Positions 1 through 8,700 of a DNA stretch of 22,995 nt are shown one piece after another. The stretch is from positions 1 through 22,995 of IMG/VR virus record IMGVR_UViG_3300023110_000172. One strand, 5' to 3'. The notes beneath the pieces are model-generated. The model had not been told where the DNA came from, did not search any database, and saw only the letters and a list, made by a program, of their open reading frames with translations. A program made the translations under genes and the position numbers. The stretch comes from a virus. Positions within the stretch are counted from its first letter, which is position 1. Each line of letters begins with the position of its first letter.

Positions 1-1
1 T

Positions 2-1771
2 GGATTTAAAATAAAAAACTACAACCAATACGGTTTTCCATCAAAAGCAAAAACACATACCTGCCCTGTATGTAGCGAAAACAGAAAAAAGAAAAAAGAT
101 AAGTGCGTGATGCTTGATTGGGATAGAGGTCTTGCAACTTGTCAGCACTGTGGTATCGTACTGCAAATGCATGAATACGAAAAGAAAAATCAAACAGAAA
201 AATACGTATTACCTCCAAAGAAATTGTACGATGATCCTAGCGAAAACGTACAAAAATGGTTTCTTGACAGGGGCATATCATTGACAACAATAAACAAACT
301 AAGAATAACCGATGGCATTGAGTGGATGCCTGTGGTCAATAAAGAAGTACACACAATACACTTCAATTATTTTATTGATAGCACATTAGTGAATGTTAAA
401 TATAGAGACTCACAAAAGCACTTTAAAATGTATAAAGATGCGGAAAAAGTGTTCTATAATTTAGATTCCATAAGGTTTTCTGATTCTTGTGTAATTGTGG
501 AAGGAGAAATGGATGTTGCCTCTGTCGTAGAAGCTGGTATAAATAGCGTAATATCTGTTCCAAATGGATTTAATCTAAACGGAGAGTTAAATCTAGACTA
601 CTTAACAAACTATTACGAATTGTTTGAAGGCAAAACAAAAATATATTTGTGTGTAGATAATGATGATGCTGGTAAGAAAGGACAGGCTGAACTAATAAGA
701 AGACTAGGCGCAGAGAAATGTTATCTTGTAAATTTAGATGACTGTAAAGATGCTAATGACTATCTACTAAAGTATGGAGCAGAAAAGCTGAAAGAAAAAA
801 TACTTGGCGCACCACAATGTCCGCTAGAAAATGTGGTGACTGCTGAAGATGTAATGGATGACTTGGAAAACTTTTACCTCAACGGTCATCAGAAGGGTTT
901 TGGTGTTGGACTATCGGAGTTTGACAACATATTTACAACATACACAAAACAATTTATTGTTGTCACAGGATTCCCTTCATCTGGAAAATCAGATTTCGTT
1001 GATCAGATGTGTGTAGGATACAATATGTTGCATGGTTTTAAAATAGCATACGCATCAACAGAAAACTTTCCTGCGTACCTACATGTAGATAAGATTGTAA
1101 GAAAATACTACGGCATGAGACCAGACTCAAAAGAAGTGTTATCCGAAAAGTGGAAAAGAGTAGTAAGACACGTATCAAAAAACTTCTTTCATATAAACTA
1201 CGATGATGGCTACGATTTAGAGAAGGTTCTTCAGAAGGCAGAAGAATTAGTTAAAAGAAAAGGCATAAGGGTTCTTGTCATTGACCCATACAATAAAGTA
1301 AGGTACAAGAATGGAAAGAACCTAGGTATTAATGACTATACAAATGAATACCTTAACATGATCGATAACTTTTGCAAAAAACATGATGTACTCGTAATTA
1401 TAGTTGCACACCCTACAAAGCCTGAAAAGATAGATGGTAAGCTACAGCCTCCTACATTTTACGATGTGAAGGGTGGTGGTGAGTTTTACGACATGAGTCC
1501 TCATGGAATACTTGTTCACAGAGAGAGGACAGAAGAAGGGATGAGCAGCAATCTAGTAAAGATTAAGGTGTTGAAAGTAAAGTTTGCTAATCTTGGAGTA
1601 AACGATGCAGAATGTATGTTTGCATGGAATGTCAACAATGGTAGGTATGATAAAGTTGTGAATGGAGAGCCTACTTGGGACAATTCTAATTGGATAGAAA
1701 ATCCAAAAAACAAAATAGTACAGACGAAAATTATAGATGAAACTGTAAAAGACTTGGAAGATGCCTTCTAA
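2..1771 (+). CDS. Primase-helicase (T7 gp4/Twinkle type), 5' partial
   Basis: Replicative primase-helicase that would unwind DNA at the phage fork and make primers. The frame is open from base 2 without a stop, so the ATG at 107 is internal and the true start lies before the window. The upstream codons complete a zinc ribbon: CPVC (62-73) pairs with CQHC (near 140-151). A TOPRIM fold follows, with EGEMD (500-514) and DNDDAG (from 656) as the metal-binding acidic residues. The C-terminal RecA-like helicase has Walker A GFPSSGKS (about 968-991), Walker B VLVIDP (about 1274-1291) and the IIVAHP motif (about 1395-1412). This zinc/TOPRIM/helicase order is that of T7 gp4 and mitochondrial Twinkle. 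The stop overlaps the next gene by 11 nt. Whether primase activity is retained cannot be judged without the missing N-terminus. Confidence 0.93.
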   Translation, partial: GFKIKNYNQYGFPSKAKTHTCPVCSENRKKKKDKCVMLDWDRGLATCQHCGIVLQMHEYEKKNQTEKYVLPPKKLYDDPSENVQKWFLDRGISLTTINKLRITDGIEWMPVVNKEVHTIHFNYFIDSTLVNVKYRDSQKHFKMYKDAEKVFYNLDSIRFSDSCVIVEGEMDVASVVEAGINSVISVPNGFNLNGELNLDYLTNYYELFEGKTKIYLCVDNDDAGKKGQAELIRRLGAEKCYLVNLDDCKDANDYLLKYGAEKLKEKILGAPQCPLENVVTAEDVMDDLENFYLNGHQKGFGVGLSEFDNIFTTYTKQFIVVTGFPSSGKSDFVDQMCVGYNMLHGFKIAYASTENFPAYLHVDKIVRKYYGMRPDSKEVLSEKWKRVVRHVSKNFFHINYDDGYDLEKVLQKAEELVKRKGIRVLVIDPYNKVRYKNGKNLGINDYTNEYLNMIDNFCKKHDVLVIIVAHPTKPEKIDGKLQPPTFYDVKGGGEFYDMSPHGILVHRERTEEGMSSNLVKIKVLKVKFANLGVNDAECMFAWNVNNGRYDKVVNGEPTWDNSNWIENPKNKIVQTKIIDETVKDLEDAF

Positions 1772-2012
1772 AAAGATAAAAAACTTTTTTGCTCCTACGA
1801 AAGAAATGTATAATGCTTGTTCTTGGTGTTTTAGCAATGACATAAAAGCGTGGATAGAGCCAATAGGAAAAGAATATGTTGTTGTTTTAGATTATCAAGG
1901 AAAGGTTAAACGTGGTAAGGAAATAGCTGTGTCTAGTGAGGAAGCATCAGAAATAATATGGAGGCTATACAAAACAATATATGAAAAACAAAAAATATTT
2001 GGTGATTTGTAA
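1761..2012 (+). CDS. Small unknown protein (83 aa)
   Basis: I do not recognise this protein. Its ATG lies 11 nt inside the primase-helicase gene, which suggests translational coupling, and the frame is dense and ordinary in composition. It is basic at the N-terminus (PSKKIKNFF) and has a CSWC pair near residues 20-23. A predicted beta-rich middle (EYVVVLDYQGKVKRG) is followed by a C-terminal helix. The single CxxC is not enough to claim a zinc site. Its place between the replicative helicase and a MazG-like gene puts it in the replication cluster. Confidence 0.7.
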   Translation: MPSKKIKNFFAPTKEMYNACSWCFSNDIKAWIEPIGKEYVVVLDYQGKVKRGKEIAVSSEEASEIIWRLYKTIYEKQKIFGDL

Positions 2013-2037
2013 AAATTAATATAACTTTAAAAGCATT

Positions 2038-2415
2038 ATGAAAATTAATGCTATAGAACTCGTCCAAAAATTTAATAAATCTTTTGGAATTTTGATAAAC
2101 AAGAAGCCGAAGGCTCTTTCTGAATCAGACTACAAGCTGAAATTTGATCTGATGAAGGAAGAGCTTTCTGAATATATGGAGGCTTGTAAAAACAATGATA
2201 TTGTTGAAATTGCTGATGCGGTAGTTGACATGCAATATATATTAAATGGCATCGTGCTTGCCCATGGACTACAGGATGTTTTTGAAGACATGTTTGTTGA
2301 GGTACATGAGAGCAATATGAGTAAACTAGAAAACGGTAAGGTTTTAAAAAGAAAGGATGGCAAGGTGCTGAAGGGAAAAAACTATTACCCACCTAACCTA
2401 AAAAAATTCTTATGA
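2038..2415 (+). CDS. MazG-like nucleoside triphosphate pyrophosphohydrolase
   Basis: Predicted all-alpha NTP pyrophosphohydrolase of the MazG/PRA-PH superfamily, which converts (d)NTPs to NMPs plus pyrophosphate. Phages are thought to use such enzymes to sanitise or rebalance nucleotide pools, or to lower host alarmone signals. The metal-binding signature EExxE...ExxD is visible: E41, E42 and E45, then E57, D60 and D64 in the helix DIVEIADAVVDMQYI. A C-terminal tail with NGKVLKRKDGKVLKG and YYPPNL is typical of the phage subgroup. The start follows a 25-nt AT-rich gap without a Shine-Dalgarno sequence. The stop overlaps the next ATG (ATGA). The substrate cannot be deduced from sequence. Confidence 0.85.
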   Translation: MKINAIELVQKFNKSFGILINKKPKALSESDYKLKFDLMKEELSEYMEACKNNDIVEIADAVVDMQYILNGIVLAHGLQDVFEDMFVEVHESNMSKLENGKVLKRKDGKVLKGKNYYPPNLKKFL

Positions 2416-2660
2416 AATTAATAGACGAACAAATCAGAAAAATACTAGGCTACAAAACATGGTCAGTACAAAGAAAAGTGGACACTCTTTTAGAGATGGA
2501 TGCTTCAGCTTATACTCAGCTTGGCACAGACTCAACCTCTACAGAAAAAAAAGAAACAAGAAAAAACAGCAGAAAGATATACAGAGCTATTGCGCAAATA
2601 AGTCCTATGGACGGATATATCCTGGAAGCGCACATGATGGAAAAAGAGCTAAATTTGTAA
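2412..2660 (+). CDS. Small unknown protein (82 aa)
   Basis: Unrecognised. It starts in a 4-nt ATGA overlap with the MazG-like gene, so it is likely translated by coupling. It is a charged, helix-rich polypeptide with a Thr/Ser/Lys-rich centre (TEKKETRKNSRK) and no cysteine or membrane segment. A second frame from 2459 covers the same DNA but starts inside this gene and is very Lys/Arg-rich, so I treat that one as a shadow. Confidence 0.65.
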   Translation: MKLIDEQIRKILGYKTWSVQRKVDTLLEMDASAYTQLGTDSTSTEKKETRKNSRKIYRAIAQISPMDGYILEAHMMEKELNL

Positions 2661-2661
2661 C

Positions 2662-2835
2662 ATGAAACAATTCGGTGCATTTATTATAAATTACTTCAAT
2701 GATCTCAATGAGATGTCTACGGACACGTATGAGTCTATCATGGAAAGCGATTTTGATACTGCAAAAAATCAAATAAACCGAATGATTTTTAAACTTCAAG
2801 AGCTTAGAAAACTCTTGCACGACAATAATGAATGA
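2662..2835 (+). CDS. Small unknown protein (57 aa)
   Basis: A short gene inferred by reading the gap after 2660. An ATG two bases after the previous stop opens 57 codons starting MKQFGAFIINYFNDLN and ending KLLHDNNE. It fills the space exactly and its stop overlaps the following metallophosphoesterase start by 8 nt, the spacing seen elsewhere in this block. The product would be a mostly helical, acidic-to-neutral peptide with amphipathic C-terminal helix character (IFKLQELRKLL). Function unknown. Confidence comes from packing and composition, not from homology. Confidence 0.6.
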   Translation: MKQFGAFIINYFNDLNEMSTDTYESIMESDFDTAKNQINRMIFKLQELRKLLHDNNE

Positions 2836-3970
2836 TGAAATCAAACAATATGTTTTAGAGTATTATCAAAAAGGGTTTACCAATAAGACTGTTTTAGCTC
2901 GTATGTGTGTTAAAAAGTTTCACTTAAGTGAAACATACACAGTAGAGAAATTAAGAAGATCCATTTCTCACTTCTTGCAAAGACAGCAAATTAAAGAAGA
3001 AAACCCTGCTCTACTACAGGAATGTGAAACAGTAGGTATTGATCCATCTACTGTTGGACAGGCATGGTATAAAGGTAAGCATTGGAGTGTAAACTTTAAG
3101 CCAGGCAAAGTTGGACCGAGCTTCGAAGAGATGCTCAAAGATCATATAGAAGATGTTAAAAATCATACGTTCAAATATGAGGAGATTAAACGAGAAAACA
3201 ATTCTGATGATTGCTTACTTGTTATTGATCCTGCTGATATACACATTGGGAAGCTAGCTTCTTCATTCGAAACAGGCGAGGATTACAATTCACAAATTGC
3301 AGTACAAAGGGTTCTTGATGGTGTTGATGGAATCCTAGAGAAATCCTCTGGCTTCAATATTGATAAAATATTGTTTGTTGCAGGTAACGATATTCTTCAT
3401 TACGACACACCCAAAAGAACTACTACAAGTGGAACACCACAGGATACTGATGGGATGTGGTACGAGAACTTTCTTACAGCAAAGAAATTATACGTTAATG
3501 TTTTAGATAAGCTTTTGAAGGTAGCTGACGTACACTTTATGTTTAATCCATCAAATCACGACTATCAAAGTGGGTTCTTTTTATCAGATTCTATAAGATC
3601 GTGGTATAACACGTGTAAAAACATAACCTTTGACACGTCTATAGCTCACCGAAAGTATTTCAGATACCACAACAACCTTATAGGCACAACTCATGGAGAT
3701 GGAGCTAAAACGCAAGACCTGCCTTTGTTGATGGCGCAAGAAGCTGGAGACGATTGGTCTGCTGCAAAAAACAGATATGTATACATACATCACATACATC
3801 ATAAGATGTCTAAAGATTTTATTGGCGTCACTGTCGAAGCTCTTAGATCACCATCTGGAACTGACTCCTGGCACCACAGAAAGGGCTATCAACACGCCCC
3901 TAAAGCTGTTGAGGGTTTTATTCATGAAAAGCAATTCGGACAGATAGCAAGATTTACACATTTATTCTGA
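2828..3970 (+). CDS. Calcineurin-like metallophosphoesterase with N-terminal helical domain
   Basis: Predicted two-metal phosphoesterase, plausibly a nuclease or DNA-end-processing enzyme (the SbcD/Mre11 fold group), given its place in the replication cluster. The ligand motifs appear in the expected order: D137-x-H139 (DPADIHIGK), G186-N-D188 (VAGNDIL), N243-H-D245 (PSNHDYQ), H289-G-D291 (GTTHGDG) and a histidine cluster at 321-325 (YIHHIHH). The first ~60 residues (QKGFTNKTVLARMC and after) look like a helical, possibly helix-turn-helix, DNA-contacting segment; this is inference. The start overlaps the preceding small gene by 8 nt and the stop shares its A with the next ATG. Phosphatase rather than nuclease activity is possible. 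Confidence 0.82.
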   Translation: MNDEIKQYVLEYYQKGFTNKTVLARMCVKKFHLSETYTVEKLRRSISHFLQRQQIKEENPALLQECETVGIDPSTVGQAWYKGKHWSVNFKPGKVGPSFEEMLKDHIEDVKNHTFKYEEIKRENNSDDCLLVIDPADIHIGKLASSFETGEDYNSQIAVQRVLDGVDGILEKSSGFNIDKILFVAGNDILHYDTPKRTTTSGTPQDTDGMWYENFLTAKKLYVNVLDKLLKVADVHFMFNPSNHDYQSGFFLSDSIRSWYNTCKNITFDTSIAHRKYFRYHNNLIGTTHGDGAKTQDLPLLMAQEAGDDWSAAKNRYVYIHHIHHKMSKDFIGVTVEALRSPSGTDSWHHRKGYQHAPKAVEGFIHEKQFGQIARFTHLF

Positions 3971-4068
3971 TGTTTTTAAAATTTGTAGAGTTTATAACCT
4001 TCTTGACCTCGTTTGTTTGTATCGTATATTTGATACGAATTTTGTTTTTCAACAAAACCGATTTGTAA
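3970..4068 (+). CDS. Tiny single-span membrane peptide (32 aa)
   Basis: The ATG overlaps the stop of the metallophosphoesterase gene as TGATG and opens 32 codons before TAA at 4066-4068. The peptide is MFLKFVEFITFLTS followed by FVCIVYLIRILFF and a short polar tail NKTDL, which is one clear hydrophobic span of about 20 residues. Without it there would be a 116-nt gap in an otherwise gapless block, which supports it. Function unknown; a small inner-membrane effector or holin-like peptide is possible but not shown. Confidence 0.5.
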   Translation: MFLKFVEFITFLTSFVCIVYLIRILFFNKTDL

Positions 4069-4086
4069 TCACTATCATCATGCATA

Positions 4087-4311
4087 ATGAAAGAAACAGA
4101 ACTAATAAAAATCAAGAACAAGGGGATTCAGACACAAGCCAACGTGATCGCACTGCAGCATACTGTAGAGAATTTGCAGAGGCTTTACGTAGGACTACAC
4201 GAGGTAGTGAAGAATATGGAGGGCTACGAGAAGGCCTTAGAAGAATTCAAGGAGACTTTCAGTCAAGATTCTGGGACGATGGGTGGAACGAATAGCGAAT
4301 CAGATGTTTGA
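4087..4311 (+). CDS. Small coiled-coil-like protein (74 aa)
   Basis: Unrecognised helical protein. Heptad-like hydrophobic spacing runs through ALQHTVENLQRLYVGLHEVV and on to the EEF segment, consistent with a short coiled coil, followed by a polar Gly/Ser/Thr-rich tail. I prefer this frame over the overlapping one opening at 4017, because that one is Arg-rich and disordered-looking, and lies across the tiny membrane-peptide gene. The stop overlaps the next gene's ATG (4304) by 8 nt. Confidence 0.65.
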   Translation: MKETELIKIKNKGIQTQANVIALQHTVENLQRLYVGLHEVVKNMEGYEKALEEFKETFSQDSGTMGGTNSESDV

Positions 4312-4480
4312 GATAAGATTTTTTCCAATATATGGTGTTGCGGCAGGGGTCAATTACTGGGACACTTACATGGATTATGACCTAGAGGACTTCAAAGAAG
4401 ATGGAGAATCCGTTCATATATTACAAATTCTTTTGTTTTTATTTGGAGTTTCCGTAATTTGGTACAAGAGCTTAGAATAG
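4304..4480 (+). CDS. Small unknown protein with hydrophobic C-terminus (58 aa)
   Basis: Unrecognised. I chose the ATG at 4304 over a GTG at 4283. The ATG gives the 8-nt overlap used repeatedly in this block and a natural N-terminus, MFEIRFFPIYG. The acidic middle (DYDLEDFKEDGE) is followed by a hydrophobic stretch (ILQILLFLFGVSVIWY) that could be a single membrane span near the C-terminus. It is the last gene before the intrinsic terminator at 4512. Confidence 0.6.
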   Translation: MFEIRFFPIYGVAAGVNYWDTYMDYDLEDFKEDGESVHILQILLFLFGVSVIWYKSLE

Positions 4481-4511
4481 CTTTTTTCATATTAATTGTT
4501 TGTTTTTAGTG

Positions 4512-4545
4512 CTCCCATCAGCAAATATAGTTGGTGGGAGTTTTT
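4512..4545 (+). terminator. Rho-independent terminator
   Basis: CTCCCATCA at 4512-4520 pairs with TGGTGGGAG at 4532-4540: nine pairs, one of them G-U, around an 11-nt loop. Five T's follow immediately (4541-4545). It lies in the 79-nt gap between 4480 and 4560, and so ends the first plus-strand unit or attenuates transcription into the last three genes. Confidence 0.85.
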
Positions 4546-4559
4546 CGTATTTTTACAGC

Positions 4560-5015
4560 ATGAGGTACAACAAGATCATTTATAGCAAAACCCTAACAAC
4601 AATACAGGAATTCATGTACTACGAGTTTCTTTCGGCTAGCAGAATGCTCGATAAACTTGACGATCACTACATGTATGTTCATTTGGTTTCCCATGGGGAA
4701 ACTTATATCTCATATTATAAAGATGGCAAAGTGAAAAGACTGGTCAATAAAGAAGAAATGACCATAATGGAGGCCGTAAAATATCTACACCATTCTTTTG
4801 GTTTTTTTCAGGAACTAAGGGAACTTCTTTACTGGAACGGCATCAATAGTTTTAAAAAATACGTACCTTGTACTGGAGAGATTAGAACAGTAGATGGTAT
4901 TGAGCCTGTGACTGAAGATGAATGTGTCTTTGCTAAAAACGAAGAAGAAGCTAAAGATCTATTTAAGCAGTCTGGAGTCAAAGGTATACTTTACGTAATA
5001 GATATAGATGAGTAA
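4560..5015 (+). CDS. Unknown protein (151 aa)
   Basis: Unrecognised soluble protein. An in-frame ATG exists at 4500, but translation from there would run through the terminator hairpin. The ATG at 4560, 15 nt after the T-tract, gives MRYNKIIYSK and is the likelier start. Visible features are an aromatic-rich N-terminal half (YMYVHLVSHGETYISYY), a predicted beta-hairpin DGKVKRLVNKEE, and an acidic C-terminus ending YVIDIDE. No metal-site or membrane signature is evident. The stop overlaps the next gene by 8 nt. Confidence 0.65.
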   Translation: MRYNKIIYSKTLTTIQEFMYYEFLSASRMLDKLDDHYMYVHLVSHGETYISYYKDGKVKRLVNKEEMTIMEAVKYLHHSFGFFQELRELLYWNGINSFKKYVPCTGEIRTVDGIEPVTEDECVFAKNEEEAKDLFKQSGVKGILYVIDIDE

Positions 5016-5292
5016 ATTCCCATGTACATCCTGCGGTGCTTGCTGCAGAAGATTAAACATATTACCAAAAGAGGAAATAGAACAACACGGATTATCTTTA
5101 AATGAGAAAGGCCATTGCACGCATCTTAAAGAGGATAATACCTGTGAAATATATGAAGACAGACCAGATATATGTGTCGTCAATCACAAGAAATGGGGTT
5201 TGCCTATAGATCAATATCATAAAATGGTTGCTGAAATCTGCAACGAGTGGATGGATGAAGACAATTCGGAATATGAAAGAGTAAAACTATGA
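5008..5292 (+). CDS. YkgJ-type CxxCxxCC cysteine-cluster protein
   Basis: Small metal- or Fe-S-binding protein of the YkgJ/UPF0153 (CxxCxxCC) family, whose biochemical role is not established. The N-terminal signature C6-x2-C9-x2-C12-C13 (PCTSCGACC) is followed by C37, C46 and C56 within the family pattern C...C.IYEDRPDIC, and by C78. The length of 94 aa is typical. It overlaps both neighbours (8 nt upstream, ATGA downstream), so it is part of a coupled trio with the unknown 151-aa protein and the nuclease. A ligand-binding role supporting DNA metabolism is possible but unproven. Confidence 0.82.
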   Translation: MSKFPCTSCGACCRRLNILPKEEIEQHGLSLNEKGHCTHLKEDNTCEIYEDRPDICVVNHKKWGLPIDQYHKMVAEICNEWMDEDNSEYERVKL

Positions 5293-5738
5293 GAAGGAAG
5301 CCAAAGAATAGACAAATAACTCGATCATCAAAAGTAAATTATAAAGGTATACAATTTGCCTCCAAATTAGAAATGCACATGTACAAACTGCTGTGCAAAG
5401 AAAAAATAGCAGTAGACTACGAAGGTAAAACATATGAAATAGTTAAGGGGTTTGATTTTGAGGCTGCAAGTTACGAAAAAACTAAGACCAGAAAAGAGTT
5501 GCACGATAGAGGCAATAAAAAGGTGCTTCCAATCAAATATACACCAGATTTTATCGATAGAAATAACCCACCTAGATTCATCATAGAATGCAAAGGAAAT
5601 CCGAACGAAGCTTTTCCCCTTCGATGGAAGTTATTTAAAAAGCATCTAATGGATGAAAACATAAAAGCTGCACTTTTGATGCCAAGAAATCAAAAAGATT
5701 GCGCAGAGGTCATTAAAATAATAAAATCACTGATTTAG
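5289..5738 (+). CDS. PD-(D/E)XK nuclease, DUF1064-like
   Basis: Predicted small phage endonuclease, possibly a junction resolvase. The PD-(D/E)XK core is visible: E28 in the first helix (ASKLEMHMYKLL), D87 in KYTPDFID, and E100-C-K102 in FIIECKG, followed by a helix with LRWKLFKKHL. The basic N-terminus starting MRRKPKNRQ fits DNA binding. Length (149 aa) and motif arrangement match the DUF1064 group that recurs in phage genomes. The start lies in an ATGA overlap. The 3' end overlaps the convergent giant gene by 12 nt. The structural target (nick, flap or Holliday junction) cannot be told. Confidence 0.75.
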   Translation: MRRKPKNRQITRSSKVNYKGIQFASKLEMHMYKLLCKEKIAVDYEGKTYEIVKGFDFEAASYEKTKTRKELHDRGNKKVLPIKYTPDFIDRNNPPRFIIECKGNPNEAFPLRWKLFKKHLMDENIKAALLMPRNQKDCAEVIKIIKSLI

Positions 5739-8700
5739 AGTCTTCTTAATCAGTTCATTCATTTCAACTGCGTTTTTTATTTCATTCTTTGTTCTTGTTC
5801 TAGAAGGCTTCTCTTGTTTTTTGAACACAGGAGTTGTTCCTTCATTTTTAAGGCTAACTGGAGGAACTGTGGTCAAATATTTTCTCTCAAGAACACCTCT
5901 TAAACCTCTCTGTAATCTTCTTAAATCACCAGAAGGGATCACTGCGTTTGCTATAGTGATCAAATGCAATATTGCGGCTGCTTTTTCTGCTCCCTCTGTT
6001 ACATATCGATCTTTTCCTAGCGTTCCAAACTTAGGCATCTTTTCATTTGCAAAATAAACACCAGCATTATAAAGGTTTATACCGTCTTCCATCGTTAATT
6101 CATATATACCAAACAGAGTGGTTAAGTATGTTCCTAAAGTCTCTTGCGAGATTGGCTCAAGATCAGAGCCCAACCCTCTTATGTTTCTATTATATATGTT
6201 GAATACATCTTCGTCTACAATACCAGCATTTTTCAAAGCATTGTTTGTTAATGCTGTACCTATGTCTATTACGCCTGAAGGAAGTGGAATAGGAAGCATG
6301 CCTTCGAAAAGCCCACCTACAGATTCCTTAACCAAATCTCTCTCATAATTATATAGGTCTAACTTATATTTAGTTACCTCATCTGCATTATCATACCCAA
6401 TAACATCTGTCCATTCACTTAGATATTTATCAAAATCATCATCCCATCCAACTAAACTTGATATAAGTGGAGTAAGAAGCTCTGCTGTCATGATGCTAAA
6501 AATGGGGGTCAATGCCTTGAAAACTCCTATTTCTGTGGCTGCAGACGCTAGTCTCCTTTTTGCGTTGGCCTTGTCTGAATTAGAAGCATATGTATCATTT
6601 AAAATAGATAGGTCATTTGCTATACCTACTTTTCTGTTTTGTGCAAACCTACCAAACATAAATGCAACTCTAGAGAAAACCTTTACCATTTCGCTAGCAT
6701 TAACGCCTCCAAAAACAGTACCTAGGTCCCAAGCAGCTCCTTGTGTTTGTGATCTTTCAACCTCAAAGTCAGCATGTGCTATAGCTTTTGTATTTATGTT
6801 TTTAGACGCATACTCCCAGAATTCTTCGTTATTCATGTCTCTGACATCTGGATTGTTTTTGTATTCATAATCCATGTAGTGAGCCAAGAAAGTTGATTTA
6901 CCTGCATATCTATCTGTACTTGCCAATAGTCCTTCAAAAAGACCATCAGTAACATAGTCGATTCCATCGCCCACTTTTTTACTAAATTTAGGCAACATCC
7001 AAGAAGGATCTTCTATAGCTGCTCTTTCAATAAATCCTTTTTCGAACGCAGTATCTCCGCCCCTTGTTTTAGTCTGACTTTGATCTAAAACGGCTTGATA
7101 GAACCTGTTAGCTTCCATTCTGGGTTGACCCTGAAATGCTGTAAACTCTGCAATTCTATTTGTTAAAAAACTAGCGGCTTCTTTTCCAAGAACAGGAAGT
7201 TGTCCGAACATAGCAGAATAACCCTGTTTCAATCGCATATCAAGAGTTGTAAGCCTTGCTGCTCCTGCCGTCTTTGTTGCTAGTCTAGCAAGGTTGCTAG
7301 CATAGTATCCTACATCTCTTTTTAATGGCTCTTTTGATCCGTGAGAGGATAGATATGTGGCAATATTTTTGTTTTTTGATTTAAGTACATCAACCATAAA
7401 ATCATAATCAGAACCCATCTTGCCTTTTACAATTCTATTCCTTGTTGTTTGATCAAAAAGATCAGAAAAGTTTTTAGAGTCAATAGCTCCTTCGAACTGA
7501 TCCATTAGAGGTCTAACGTCCATGTAAGCTCTTGAATTTTTATAGGTATTTAAGGTTAGCCTAAAAAAGTTTTCTAATGGCAGCCTACCTGATATCGTAC
7601 CATCAACTCTTGCTTCTCTAAGGTTAGACGGAACTGTTGCTGATGTAACGTTATACATGTCAGGCAATGAATTAAAATAAGATTCAATATCAGAAGAACC
7701 ATCGCTAGCTACGATTTGGTCAAAAATAGTTGGTACATACTCTTCCCACATAGTTGGTTCTTTTCCAAGATGGTGTCTCATAAAAGATGCAATTCTGTCT
7801 TTGTCTTTTCTAAACACATCTCTCAAAAAGTCGATACCCTTTTGCTGATCTTTACCTGCATTATTTTGAGCATCACCATATGTAGAAGCCCTAGATACTA
7901 ATCTATCAAAGATTTTTCTATGCATATCATAAAGCTTCTTTCCTTCTTTAGTCTGGTCCTTACCATATGTCTGTTCAATTGCAAGTTGTAGCTCTTTTTT
8001 TCTAGCCAAAAACTGTTCTTGCCTATCTTCTTCTGTTTTTTCGGATTTTAAATCAGCCTTGGTGTACTTCCCTAAATATCCCAGCATACCAATTTCAATC
8101 TGAGATTCTTTTGAAAAGAATTTTTGTTTTCTTTTATCGGTTAGCTGACCATCAAGAAACATCAAGTTATTAAACTCATCTATATCTGCCTGTGTCCCTT
8201 GTAGAGACTGGCTAATAGCAACATTCATTTTATTTGAAAGCTCTAAAAGAGGCATTTTCATCTGACCGTTCTTCAACATCATGCTAATAGCTTGATTTAC
8301 AGAAGAGAGTCTGAGACCAGGAATATTGTACCAAGATTCTAGAACAGTTAAAGGAATTATTTTCCCTGTTACATCGGTAGGTTTTGCTAGAGCAATCTTT
8401 TTCGCTATAAGGTCTCCTCTTAAATAATTCGCTAAAGAAACAACACCACTTCTTTCGACATTAAAACCTTCGCCTTCCTTATTTATACCATTCATAAAAG
8501 ATTTTATTCTTCTAGCGTATTCAGGAGAAATGTTAGTCTTTTCGTTGTTGTTTCTCAAATAGGAAATAATATCAGATATCTCTTGACTGTTTTCAACAAA
8601 AACATTTTTTGATGGATCAATTCCAACCTTTGGATTCGTAAAAGTACTTCTTAAATTTACTAGAATGTCAGCAGTCGATCTCATTTCTTTGTCAAAATCA

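Noticed and set aside
4017-4295. 92-aa ORF overlapping the small-gene region
   Set aside because: Its Arg/Gln-rich, low-structure composition conflicts with the frames at 3970-4068 and 4087-4311, which show proper overlaps and protein-like patterns.
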